DNA from: Sesamum alatum
Taxonomy: Eukaryota > Streptophyta > Magnoliopsida > Lamiales > Pedaliaceae
Assembly (NCBI GenBank): GCA_034509735.1
Contig: JACGWO010000010.1
Location: 11,731,193 to 11,795,192, forward strand
Length of the DNA: 64,000 bases
Direction of reading: 5' to 3'
This document shows positions 22,842 to 33,194 of the stretch, in pieces (position 1 is the first letter of the stretch; every line of letters begins with the position of its first letter). The notes under the pieces are model-generated. The model did no database searches. It was given only the letters and a program-made list of their open reading frames with translations, and was not told the DNA's origin. The position numbers were made by a program, and so were the translations under genes.

Positions 22842-24827
22842 TGAAAGATTATGTGGATCGTCCCGGGAAAAGCGCGAATGCGGAAGCGCGGTATAATTAA
22901 AAATTAAAACGGAATTTAAACATGCTTTTAAGTTAAAAAACACGTTTCAAAGGGTGTGCCTTTGAAATTTTCCCGGGCATTCGGTGTATCTCATGAACGT
23001 ATAACATAAAATAAATCATGGAGGCCATAGGGTTGAAAATTAAAGAGGGACGAAAATTTAAAACGAGACCTACCCGTTGTCGTTTTCGTCTTCAACGGCT
23101 ACACGCATTGTTCCCCGTTTTGCACCAAGATCCCGTCTTTGAGACCCTCTAATTCGTGACACACGATCCACCCACGTATCTTGCACGTCGTGCTAGCAAC
23201 GAACAAGTGTATAATTTTGGAGTGGATGAATCAATAACACATTATCAATTAATGGTATTGATTCATCAAGATTCTAATGTTCCAAGAACAAAAGAATCAA
23301 GAAAACTATTTTCTTGAGAGAGAGAGAGGGCGGACGAGAGAGATGGGAGAGAGAGAGAAACCGTGTGTGTGTGTTGTGTGTGTGTGTTGGAGTTTCATCA
23401 TCATGTAAATTGTAGGATGCTAGGGGTTTATATAGAAGAGGAGTTTAATCCTCTTTAAACTCCTCTTTTGCTCTAATTTGATTAGGATTTTGACCTAGTC
23501 AAAGTCCTAGTCAAACTAATGTTTTGACCTAGTCAAAACGATCCTAGCCATCCATCTCTCCCATTAATCTCAACCGTTGATTTAATTTAATTTAATGGAA
23601 ATATTTAAAACCTATTTAAATATTTCCAAGAGGCTAAAATAAATATAAATAGATTTAAGCCCATTAAATAAATCCCTTTGATAAATCCAATTTATCAATT
23701 TAATTCCTTCTATCAAATAGAAAGAATTATTTCTCCAAGAAAAATAAAGGTCCCGATTAAATCTAATTTAATCATTCCTTCACTCCAATATTTAATTCCA
23801 AATTAAATATTTAATTGTGTGTGGATAGTGTGTGACTCTTTAGGTTCACCATTCAGCTAGACTTGGTCGGACTCCTAGAATCCGTCCGTTACCATGGGTG
23901 GCCATCTAGCAACGGTCCATGGCACTAGAGACTAGGTGAAATATTCAGGATGAACATTTAGGCTCTAACAGTACGCTTGTCCTTCTGTCTTCGGTCTCAT
24001 CACTTAGTGTCTAGGGCACGGATAACGCAGGTACCCATCTTGGACCTAAGTGTCGGTCTGTCCTCACTAAACGCCGCAAGGGAAACCTTCCCTTCTGTTC
24101 AGTCACTGTGGCCACAGTTTTAGGGACAAGACCTAGAGCATACATGAGACTCAACTGTCAAAACCTATTGACAGGAGACAGATCCTTTCTTGGAAACTAC
24201 TGTCACTTTGCACACCAGGACTGCACTAGACATGGCTTATGACTACCAAAGAGAATTCTGGCAATCTCTCACCATATCTAAGATACAGTTCTGATGTACA
24301 GGTAAACTCAGTAATTCCTCAAGTCAAAGGACTTGACCTGTACCGTTGGAACCGGGAATACACGTCATACCTTGCAGACCATACTCAAGGTCCTCCGTAA
24401 GACGGTTCCCACGAGTCACCTCAGTCAGCTGCATCCTAGCAGGCTAACCCACTAACACTGCTTAGACGATCCTCGTCACCCGTCGATGAAACACGACAGC
24501 AGATGCTTAGTGCAAGTCTCAAATGGAATCCCGGTACCTATTTTCGGGATTCCTTGACTTGGAGATTTCCGGACTGATTCGGGAAGACTGATTTCATGGA
24601 CCTACCTCCAAGCGTAGTCCCAGTCCCCGAAATCGAATCTCAGTCCGTGGGCTCTGTTTGCGTAGTGAACAGATATGGAAAATAGGTGCAAGTGAACACA
24701 AACAAAGTAATGCCAAATGAAAATTCACTTCTTTATTCATTAATGATTTATCAAAACACCTATAATTGTCTAGACATAGGTTACATATACCCGCCAAAAT
24801 TGGCTTACATGGTCACCTATTCTAACA
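22842..24827 (-). repeat. Element L 3' LTR (1986 bp)
   Basis: Minus-strand TGTTAGAATAGGTGACC start at 24827, end ...ATAATCTTTCA at 22842. Contains the 14 bp palindrome ACTGTGGCCACAGT (24105-24118), the CCATGG-based inverted repeat (about 23893-23925), a TATATAAA box (23426-23433) and GT/GA microsatellites (23316-23390). Confidence 0.95.
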
Positions 24828-24838
24828 ATCTCCCACTT
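24828..24838 (-). other. Polypurine tract of element L
   Basis: Minus-strand AAGTGGGAGAT adjoining the 3' LTR start; primer for plus-strand synthesis. Confidence 0.9.
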
Positions 24839-24843
24839 GACCT

Positions 24844-27800
24844 TTAAAGCCAATCACCCATATGCCTAATCCCCATCTTCTCAAGATGTTGCGTATGAGC
24901 ACTTTGCGACATAGGCTTTGTCAGCGGGTCTGCTGTGTTGTCTGCTGAGTTGACTCGGTCCATCCGAACGTCACCTCTTCCTACCATTTCTCTAAGAAGA
25001 TGGTAGCGTCTAAGAATGTGTTTGGAACGGTGGTGAGATCTCGGTTCCTTCGCTTGCGCTATTGCACCGTTGTTATCACAGAAGATGACAACGGGCTCGG
25101 CGATGCTAGGCACCACACCCAACTCTTGGATGTAGTTTCTCATCCAAACCGCTTCCTTGGCAGCTTCTGAAGCTGCTATGTATTCAGCCTCAGTGGTGGA
25201 GTCAGCAGTGGTTGCTTGCTTGGAACTTTTCCAAGCCACTACTCCTCCGTTGAGCTTGAATATATACCCCGATTGAGACTTGGCATCATCGTCATCAGAC
25301 TGGAAGCTGGCGTCGCTAAAGCCTTCCAGAATTAGTTTTCCATTGCCATAGACTAAGAACATTTCCTTAGTCCTCCTTAGGTACTTAAGGATGCCCTTAA
25401 CTGCATTCCAATGTGCCTCTCCTGCACAGGACTGATATATGCTAGTCACGCTCAAAGCGTATGCAATGTCAGGCCTGGTGCAGTGGACCGCATATTGGAT
25501 GCTACCTACGGCAGAAGCATAGGGGATGACTTTCATCTTTTCAAGTTCCTCATCAGTCTGCGGGGACTGTTTCTTGGACAACTTGATCCCATGCCTCATA
25601 GGAAGGAACCCTCGTTTGGAGTTGTCCATTCGATATCTCTTTAGGACTTTCTCCATATACGAGTTTTGGGTGAGCCCTAACATCCTTTTAGATCTGTCCC
25701 TGACAATCTGGATGCCTAGGATGTAGGATGCTTCACCCAAGTCCTTCATGGAAAACTTGGTTGACAGCCATGCTTTCGTGTTTCCTAACATTCTGACGTC
25801 ATTTCCAATGAGCAGAATGTCATCCACGTAAAGCACTAGGAACACTATGGAGCTCCCACTGACCTTCTTGTATACACAAGGGTCGGATTCGTTTTTGATG
25901 AAGTCATAACCCCGTATTACCTCATCAAATCGAATGTTCCAACTCCGGGAAGCTTGTTTGAGGCCATAGATGGACTTCTGGAGACGACAGACTTTCTGTT
26001 CTTCTCCAGCGACCGTGAAACCCTCCGGCTGATCCATATAGATCTCTTCTTCAACAAAGCCGTTGAGGAAGGCCGTTTTCACGTCCATCTGCCATATTTC
26101 ATAGTCATACCATGCTGCTATGGCAAGCAGGATCCGAATGGATTTAGCCATGGCTACTGGCGAGTAGGTATCCTCAAAATCGACCCCGGGTCGTTGAGTG
26201 TATCCCTTAGCTACAAGCCTAGCCTTGAAGGTAGTGACCTCTCCATCAACGCCGAGTTTGCGCTTGTAGACCCACTTACAGCCCACTGGCTTAACACCTT
26301 TCGGTGGATCTACAAGTCTCCAAACTTGGTTCTCGCTCATGGAGTCCATTTCGGTTTTCATGGCCTCAAGCCATTTCCCAGAGTCGATGTCTGACATCGC
26401 TTCCCCGTATGTCTTAGGATCGTTATCCAGAAGATCGGTCGCACCTAGAAATCCATATCTCACTGGAGGTCTGGATTCTCTAGTGGACCTTCGGAGAACG
26501 GGAACGTTAGTGGTAACTGTGGGCGCTGACTGTATCGGAGCCGGCGGTTCAGGGGCCGGGGCTGGCCTGCCTTGAGGTTGTCCTTCATGCCTAGCATGTT
26601 GGACTTCTCTAGGTAGGTCAGTCCTCCTAGTGTCTATCCTGAATCCTCTAGGTGAGGTTTCCGCGACTGTTTCTGATGACTGAGTTCCATCACTTGATTC
26701 CTCAAGGATCAGCTCATCAGGTTGGATATCCTCCGGGAAGCCTTGCTCCAAGAATACTGCATTCCTTGAAACAAATACCTTTTGTTCCAAAGGGTCATAA
26801 AAGTAATAACCCGCAGTTTCTTTAGGGTATCCAACGAACCTGCATAGGCTAGACCTGGATTCTAGCTTATCTCCCACTAACCTCTTGACGTATGCGGGGC
26901 TACCCCACACTTTCAAGTAGTTGTAGGATGCAGGCTTGCCGTGCCATATCTCATATGGCGTTTGGGTCACTACACTAGTAGGCGCCAAATTCAATAACTT
27001 GGCTGCCGTTTCTAATGCATAACCCCAAAACGATAGGGGCAATTTGGTAAAACTCATCATGGAACGAATCATGTCCAACAGGGTTCGGTTCCTCCTTTCA
27101 GAGATGCCATTTAACTGTGGTGTTCCGGGAGGTGTCCATTCTGATATTATACCATGTTCCTTTAGATAATCTAGGAATTCGGCACTAAGGTATTCACCGC
27201 CTCGGTCTGACCATAGGACTTTAATTTTGCAGTTGGTTTGATTCTCCACTTCAAGTCTGAATTCTTTAAACCTCTCAAGAGCTTCAGACTTGTACCTCAT
27301 CAGGTAAACATAACCATACCGTGAATGATCATCGGTGAAGGTTATGAAGTAGGAGAACCCACCTCGGGCCTGCGTCCTTAGTGGTCCACACACGTCTGTA
27401 TGGACCAAGTCCAACAGACCTGTGGCAAGCCTGCTTTGTCCTACAAAGGGCTTCTTGGTCATTTTCCCTCTTAGACAAGATTCACAAGTTGGTAGATTAC
27501 TCAAGTCCCCAACCTCTAGGTTCTTTAAGTCTACCAACCTTTTCATCCTATCTTGGGATATGTGACCTAGCCTAGCGTGCCACAGACGTGCGTTCCCGTT
27601 ATCTAATTTCCGTTTGTGTTGAGCGTTAAGAACGAAATTCGTTTGTTGCAAGATATAGAGCCCATTATGTAATGTACCAAGTAGATGAGCAATTCCACAC
27701 CTCATCAAATAAAAGCAAGTTTTATTGATTTTAAACTCATAACCATTATTGTCTAACAATGGAATGGAAATGATGTTTTTAATCATACTGGGTACAAAAT

Positions 27801-28230
27801 AAACTTGCTCTAATTCTATGCTAATGGTATCACTAATAACTAAAGTGGCGGATCCTACTGCTTCTGCCGAGATGGCCTTGCCATTTCCGAGCTTCAGGAT
27901 CATGTCCTCGCTACTTAGTTTTCTGCTTCTTTTCAACACCTGCAGATCATTGCAAATGTGAGCTCCACAGCCGGTATCCAATACCCAAGAGGCAGAATTA
28001 GTGACCATGTTAACCTCAATCACAAATATACCTTGGTTTGAGAAGAGTTTGGGGCACTCTCTCTTCCAATGCCCTTTCTCACGGCAGTTGATACATATGT
28101 CATATGCCTTCGACTGTTGCTTGGAGATAACCTTTCCCTTTCCTTTGCCTTTCCCTCTTTGGCAATGGGAACACTCTGAGTGTTCGTAGCTGCTATGACT
28201 GCCTTTCCCTTCCCTTTCTTCCTTTTCCAA
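24844..28230 (-). CDS. pol: Element L Pol: nucleocapsid zinc knuckle, protease, integrase, RT, RNase H
   Basis: A 1128-residue open frame in copia order. CCHC knuckle C46-C49-H54-C59 (CINCREKGHWKREC). Aspartic protease D85-T86-G87 (VLDTGCGAHIC). Pre-integrase zinc module H218, H223, C249, C252. Integrase triad D279, D342, E378 with the expected 35 residues between the last two (SDRGGEY, SERRNRTLLD). RT with D716 (QMDVKTAF) and YVDD at 801-804. RNase H with D973, E1014, D1052 (FSDASF, TTEAEY, CDNNGA). No stop or missing catalytic residue seen. The open frame begins upstream of the knuckle and overlaps gag by 211 bases in another frame, so its own first Met is probably not the true start and expression would need a frame change from gag. 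The stop lies 14 bases before the polypurine tract. It is likely enzymatically intact if translated. Confidence 0.95.
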   Translation of the reverse strand: MEKEEREGKGSHSSYEHSECSHCQRGKGKGKGKVISKQQSKAYDICINCREKGHWKRECPKLFSNQGIFVIEVNMVTNSASWVLDTGCGAHICNDLQVLKRSRKLSSEDMILKLGNGKAISAEAVGSATLVISDTISIELEQVYFVPSMIKNIISIPLLDNNGYEFKINKTCFYLMRCGIAHLLGTLHNGLYILQQTNFVLNAQHKRKLDNGNARLWHARLGHISQDRMKRLVDLKNLEVGDLSNLPTCESCLRGKMTKKPFVGQSRLATGLLDLVHTDVCGPLRTQARGGFSYFITFTDDHSRYGYVYLMRYKSEALERFKEFRLEVENQTNCKIKVLWSDRGGEYLSAEFLDYLKEHGIISEWTPPGTPQLNGISERRNRTLLDMIRSMMSFTKLPLSFWGYALETAAKLLNLAPTSVVTQTPYEIWHGKPASYNYLKVWGSPAYVKRLVGDKLESRSSLCRFVGYPKETAGYYFYDPLEQKVFVSRNAVFLEQGFPEDIQPDELILEESSDGTQSSETVAETSPRGFRIDTRRTDLPREVQHARHEGQPQGRPAPAPEPPAPIQSAPTVTTNVPVLRRSTRESRPPVRYGFLGATDLLDNDPKTYGEAMSDIDSGKWLEAMKTEMDSMSENQVWRLVDPPKGVKPVGCKWVYKRKLGVDGEVTTFKARLVAKGYTQRPGVDFEDTYSPVAMAKSIRILLAIAAWYDYEIWQMDVKTAFLNGFVEEEIYMDQPEGFTVAGEEQKVCRLQKSIYGLKQASRSWNIRFDEVIRGYDFIKNESDPCVYKKVSGSSIVFLVLYVDDILLIGNDVRMLGNTKAWLSTKFSMKDLGEASYILGIQIVRDRSKRMLGLTQNSYMEKVLKRYRMDNSKRGFLPMRHGIKLSKKQSPQTDEELEKMKVIPYASAVGSIQYAVHCTRPDIAYALSVTSIYQSCAGEAHWNAVKGILKYLRRTKEMFLVYGNGKLILEGFSDASFQSDDDDAKSQSGYIFKLNGGVVAWKSSKQATTADSTTEAEYIAASEAAKEAVWMRNYIQELGVVPSIAEPVVIFCDNNGAIAQAKEPRSHHRSKHILRRYHLLREMVGRGDVRMDRVNSADNTADPLTKPMSQSAHTQHLEKMGIRHMGDWL

Positions 28231-28919
28231 CGTCCGGCGCCCTTGCCTTTCGTCTTGGAAGTAGAAGCACCTCCAAACAATACCGAAGGCGTGGACTTCT
28301 TAGTCGTTGCCTCGTATTGCACCAACATATTGATCAACTCATGAATACCCTTCTCAAGTGCATTCATGTTGTAGTTGACAATAAATTGATCAAAGGAGGG
28401 TGGGAGTGACTGAAGGATCACATCTATGTACGTTTCGTTATCGAGACCTGCCTTTAGGTCCTCGAGCTTTTCCACTAGGGTAAGCATTTTAACCCCATGT
28501 TCTTGTACAGAGGATCCTTCTGTCATTTTAGTTCCAAAGAACGCCTTGGTCGCGACATACCTAGTATGCCGGTCCGGGACTGCATAGCAATCCTTAAGGC
28601 AAGCCATTATGGAAGGGACATCGTCTAGCCTTTCATATTGCTTCTGAATCTCATTGGTCATCGAAGCAAGTATGATGCTACGAACCTTCCGGTTATCCTT
28701 ATGCCAAGTCTCGAACGTCTCACGTTCCTCTGGCGTGGATCCTTCCGGTAAGGTCCTAGGGAGAGGCTCGTCCATGACGTAGCCTTGGTTCTCATAATCC
28801 AGGACTATCCTGAGATTGCGCAACCAGTCGTTGTAGTTGGTTCCATTAAATTTGTTTGTCTCAAGAATGGTTGAAAGTGGGTTCTTAGACATTTTAAAAT
28901 CTACATGTTGAAAAAACAA
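28020..28919 (-). CDS. gag: Element L Gag (capsid), frame-shifted from Pol
   Basis: A 299-residue open frame. The conserved start of this clade (MSKNPLST...) is residue 10, at 28892; an extra in-frame ATG lies at 28919. The Gag core matches the DUF4219/UBN2-type copia capsid (NGTNYNDWLRNL, IILASMTNEIQKQYERLDD, KAFFGTKMTEGSS, KLEDLKAGLDNETYID, SLPPSFDQF). A lysine-rich basic tract follows (about 223-260). The zinc knuckle is not in this frame but in the pol frame, and the last 40 or so residues here are out-of-frame sequence. The phase change falls in a purine run at 28140-28165 that contains GGGAAAG (28155-28149 on the minus strand) placed as G GGA AAG in the gag frame, residues 255-257. Confidence 0.9.
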   Translation of the reverse strand: MFFQHVDFKMSKNPLSTILETNKFNGTNYNDWLRNLRIVLDYENQGYVMDEPLPRTLPEGSTPEERETFETWHKDNRKVRSIILASMTNEIQKQYERLDDVPSIMACLKDCYAVPDRHTRYVATKAFFGTKMTEGSSVQEHGVKMLTLVEKLEDLKAGLDNETYIDVILQSLPPSFDQFIVNYNMNALEKGIHELINMLVQYEATTKKSTPSVLFGGASTSKTKGKGAGRWKRKKGKGKAVIAATNTQSVPIAKEGKAKERERLSPSNSRRHMTYVSTAVRKGIGRESAPNSSQTKVYL

Positions 28920-31255
28920 CGCGCGATCAGCAGAAAGTAAAGACGGTGGTTTGATAAAAAATAATTAAATGCTTGGTCTTTAGTCATTTAATCCTCCCAC
29001 TATTTATACGAAAACACGGTACTCTCAAACGTAGTTTTCGGGAAATCCTTTCCTAGTGGGCTTGGGATCCACAGCGATTTTTCCCATACCCCGCTTTTAC
29101 GATTCGCATGGAAAAGATCCTGTGGGAGGTATTCCATACCATTCTCGTTCCACGAGATTCCCAAGATTATTGCCTCACCCTTTTGCATGATCCCGAGGAC
29201 TCCAAGCGAATCATGCTAATTAGGCGTTAGACCCGACCCAATCGACCGAGCCATGGACCCACTAGTACCCCACGACTCGTGAGACAGGTAGCAGCAGCCC
29301 ATTTTTCGTTCATGACATAGTGCAGCTTCTTTTAAGTACAATAACGTGCCACGACTCGTGAGACCACGCTATTGACCTAAAACAGCTTCCTCACTATGCC
29401 ACGGATTGGAAGGCATGGACTAACTCCTAGAGTTCATGTCCACTTTATCTAGGGTCTAATATTTCAACATTGGTCCAACCAATGTGAGAGTAATAATGAC
29501 CGAGATCTCATACTATATCCATACATTCATCCAAAAATGCATAAATGAAATTCATCCATAGCAGTTATACATGATAAATAAAACCCATTCATCCATCACA
29601 ATAACCACATGCAAAATTAAAGCCTAGCACGCCCCTGTTGGATGATCACAAGCCCGAATCCTATGCGATCCACTGAGCCCGCAGTGGATCTATGGTCAAT
29701 CTAGGGTTGGTCCTATACTATTACAATAATAGTAACCCAATCATCATTCTGATGGGCCTTGGTCTCTTTTTTCTCTTTCTTCACTTCATGGAAAACGCCA
29801 AGGGACCTCCGGTCTGGGCTCTCCATGTGGTCCTTCCTTCTTCTCCACCAATTACAAAAATGGAAACCTCACTCCTAGTCTACTCTCATTACATATAAAA
29901 AAAAATTAGAAACCCCAGCGAAACCCCGGGGGGAGTACATAAGGAGGGAGGTAGAAAGCCTTATTATTCCAAGGCACTAGAAAGAGAGAAGGAGAAAGCA
30001 GTTAAAGAGGCACACAGGCCCAACAGTAAATTAAACCATACATTCGGTCTAGGGCTCGTGATCATCCATTTCCATCCAACACACATAATTACATGATCCA
30101 ATCACATAATCATAATATTCCAACAACACATGATTTCCAATCACATCAATCCAAGATGAAAATAAATGAACATGTGCGTAACGTGTGAAAATAAAATATA
30201 GATATTGGCAATGTAAAATTTTTCGTTTTAGGAAAACCTTTCCTCATTATTTTAAGTAAAATAACCCCGGGATTCCAAATCCATTTATTTTACTCCTAAA
30301 ATAATGTCTTTAGGAATTTAGGAAAAATTGAACCCAAAAAACGAATTTTTCAGAATTAATTCAAAATTAAAACTGAAAATAAATTTAAAAATAAAATTAC
30401 ACTAGGGTTTCAAAACCCTAGCCAAGGAGCCACCGGCCGCCGCCGCCTGCAGCAGTCGGCCGCCGGGCGCGCAGGGCAGCAGGCCCTGCCTGCCGCCTCT
30501 GCACGCGCGCAGGCACCGCCTTGCCGGGCGCGCGCGCGCAGGCCCCTGCCTGTGTGCGCGCGCGCCTGGCCGGCATCAGTCTGCGCGGCCTGGCGCATCG
30601 GCAGGCCGACGCGCGCGCAGGCTCCTTTGCCTGTGCGCGCGCGCTGGCCTGCTGGCCACCGGCCGCGTCCCTGCGTCGTGCGCAGAGCGCGCGCGCAGAC
30701 GCGCACTGGGCGTGCCTGCCGGGCGCGCGCGCGCAGACGCCTCCGTCTGCGTGCGCGCGCGCCTGGCGGCGCGCCTGGTGCCCGTCCGCGCGCGGGCTCC
30801 TCCGCCCGCCAGCCTTGCGCGCGCGCGCGCATGGGCGCGCCTGCCGGGCGCGCGCGCGCAGACACCTCTGTCTGCCCGCACGCGCGCCTGGAGGCGTTTC
30901 CATGCGCGCACGCCCGCGCGCAGCCAACCCGGCTGCGCGCTGCCCCTGCGCGGCCGGCAGCGCGCGCGCGCGCAGGCTTCCCATGCCTGCGCGCGTCTGC
31001 CCTGCCGGCAGCGCTCGGCTGCGCGCGGCCAGCCTTCCCGGCTGGCCGGCTGTGACGTTTTCTCGTTTTTCAGATTAATTCCCATCCCGATTCCCAAGAA
31101 AAACAGAAAATACCAATATTCAGCAATTCACACGAATTAAAAGCAATAAAATAACATGCTTCAAGAATCAAGAAATTCAAGATTTAATAACAACATGCTA
31201 TTTCACGTTTCATGCTTAAAACGCACATAAACCCTAGGCCTATACACCGAACCGG
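28920..31255 (-). other. Element L untranslated leader (2.3 kb)
   Basis: Between primer site and gag. Conserved islands shared with C, B and I: TATAAATAGTGGGAGG (minus strand, 29008-28993), the CACGACTCGTGAGAC segments (29270-29285 and 29350-29364), GAGCCCGCAGTGGATC (29675-29690) and CACCGAACCGGG (31245-31256). The GC-rich hairpin block occupies 30430-31070. No convincing coding sequence; the long open frames in the GC block run on both strands. Confidence 0.85.
30430..31070 (-). other. GC-rich hairpin array in the leader of element L
   Basis: About 640 bp of extreme GC content in AT-rich surroundings. It carries repeated inverted units: GCGCG arms around CAGGC-CCCT-GCCTG (30539-30552), CAGGC-TCCTTT-GCCTG (30618-30633), CAGACG-CCTC-CGTCTG (30734-30749), CAGACA-CCTC-TGTCTG (30859-30874) and CAGGC-TTCCCAT-GCCTG (30973-30989). 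Paired sites change together between units (GGC/GCC against GAC/GTC, and the closing pair C-G or A-T), which suggests selection for, or gene-conversion of, stem pairing. On the element's own strand the loop reads GAGG in two units. Function unknown. Confidence 0.8.
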
Positions 31256-31267
31256 GTTCTGATACCA
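31256..31267 (-). other. Primer-binding site of element L
   Basis: Minus-strand TGGTATCAGAAC, one base inside the 5' LTR end; complement of the initiator-Met tRNA 3' end except for the last position (usual ...GAGC). Confidence 0.88.
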
Positions 31268-31268
31268 C

Positions 31269-33189
31269 TGAAAGATTATGTGGATCGTCCCGGGAAAAGC
31301 GCGAATGCGGAAGCGCGGTATAATTAAAAATTAAAACGGAATTTAAACATGCTTTTAAGTTAAAAAACACGTTTCAAAGGGTGTGCCTTTGAAATTTTCC
31401 CGGGCATTCGGTGTATCTCATGAACGTATAACATAAAATAAATCATGGAGGCCATAGGGTTGAAAATTAAAGAGGGACGAAAATTTAAAACGAGACCTAC
31501 CCGTTGTCATTTTCGTCTTCAACGGCTACACGCGTTGTTCCCCGTTTTGCACCAAGATCCCGTCTTTGAGACCCTCTAATTCGTGACACACGATCCACCC
31601 ACGTATCTTGCACGTCGTGCTAGCAACGAACAAGTGTATAATTTTGGAGTGGATGAATCAATAACAATAATCTTGAGAGAGAGAGAGGGCGGACGAGAGA
31701 GATGGGAGAGAGAGAGAAACCGTGTGTGTGTTGTGTGTGTGTGTTGGAGTTTCATCATCATGTAAATTGTAGGATGCTAGGGGTTTATATAGAAGAGGAG
31801 TTTAATCCTCTTTAAACTCCTCTTTAAGAACTCTAATTTGATTAGGATTTTGACCTAGTCAAAGTTCTAGTCAAACTAATGTTTTGACCTAGTCAAAACG
31901 ATCCTAGCCATCCATCTCTCCCATTAATCTCAACCGTTGATTTAATTTAATTTAATGGAAATATTTAAAACCTATTTAAATATTTCCAAGAGGCTAAAAT
32001 AAATATAAATATTATTTAAGCCCATTAAATAAATCCCTTTGATAAATCCAATTTATCAATTTAATTCCTTCTATCAAATAGAAAGAATTATTTCTCCAAG
32101 AAAAATAAAGGTCCGATTAAATCTAATTTAATCATTCCTTCACTCCAATATTTAATTCCAAATTAAATATTTAATTGTGTGTGGATAGTGTGTGACTCTT
32201 TAGGTTCACCATTCAGCTAGACTTGGTCGGATTCCTAGAATCCGTCCGTTACCATGGGTGGCCATCTAGCAACGGTCCATGGCACTAGAGACTAGGTGAA
32301 ATATTCAGGGATGAACATTTAGGCTCTAACAGTACGCTTGTCCTTCTGTCTTCGGTCTCATCACTTAGTGTCTAGGGCACGGATAACGCAGGTACCCATC
32401 TTGGACCTAAGTGTCGGTCTGTCCTCACTAAACGCCGCAAGGGAAACCTTCCCTTCTGTTCAGTCACTGTGGCCACAGTTTTAGGGACAAGACCTAGAGC
32501 ATACATGAGACTCAACTGTCAAAACCTATTGACAGGAGACAGATCCTTTCTTGGAAACTACTGTCACTTTGCACACCAGGACTGCACTAGACATGGCTTA
32601 TGACTACCAAAGAGAATTCTGGCAATCTCTCACCATATCTAAGATACAGTTCTGATGTACAGGTAAACTCAGTAATTCCTCAAGTCAAAGGACTTGACCT
32701 GTACCGTTGGAACCGGGAATACTCGTCATACCTTGCAGACCATACTCAAGGTCCTCCGTAAGACGGTTCCCACGAGTCACCTCAGTCAGCTGCATCCTAG
32801 CAGGCTAACCCACTAACACTGCTTAGACGATCCTCGTCACCCGTCGATGAAACACGACAGCAGATGCTTAGTGCAAGTCTCAAATGGAATCCCGGTACCC
32901 ATTTTCGGGATTCCTTGACTTGGAGATTTCCGGACTGATTCGGGAAGACTGATTTCATGGACCTACCTCCAAGCGTAGTCCCAGTCCCCGAAATCGAATC
33001 TCAGTCCGTGGGCTCTGTTTGCGTAGTGAACAGATATGGAAAAAATAGGTGCAAGTGAACACAAACAAAGTAATGCCAAATGAAATTCACTTCTTTATTC
33101 ATTAATGATTTATCAAAACACCTATAATTGTCTAGACATAGGTTACATATACCCGCCAAAATTGGCTTACATGGTCACCTATTCTAACA
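31269..33189 (-). repeat. Element L 5' LTR (1921 bp)
   Basis: A near-identical copy of 22842-24827. Differences seen: about seven substitutions, a roughly 65 bp deletion around 31665 relative to the 3' LTR, and several 1-4 base indels. Palindrome ACTGTGGCCACAGT at 32466-32479; TATATAAA at 31784-31791. The right end (33189) abuts the ACTGC duplication. Confidence 0.95.
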
Positions 33190-33194
33190 ACTGC

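Larger units (their letters stand above)
22842..33189 (-). mobile_element. Element L: complete copia retrotransposon (10.35 kb), Angela/BARE-like
   Basis: Minus-strand element with two LTRs (5' LTR 31269-33189, 3' LTR 22842-24827), primer site, long leader, gag, pol and polypurine tract, flanked by the perfect duplication ACTGC (22837-22841 and 33190-33194). It splits the integrase coding of element B exactly at the duplication. The two LTRs align along their whole length with about seven substitutions by eye, plus a roughly 65 bp length difference near 23247-23312 and a few small indels, so insertion was recent. Gag and pol are open over their whole lengths, but pol is in the -1 frame relative to gag. 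It is the only structurally complete copy in the window. Confidence 0.97.

Noticed and set aside
25411..26575. Plus-strand open frames (66-146 residues) inside 24844-28230
   Set aside because: Antisense shadows of the L pol frame; the same antisense frames appear opposite pol in B and I.
30526..30996. CRISPR-like spacing of repeats
   Set aside because: Units are GC hairpins of variable spacing without identical repeats or unique spacers, in a plant retrotransposon leader.
30410..31140. Overlapping open frames up to 188 residues on both strands, rich in Arg, Ala, Gly and Cys
   Set aside because: Extreme GC content removes stops in all frames; no domain, and the block is the non-coding leader of element L. 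The same holds for 16696-17111, 37118-37595 and 60389-60713.
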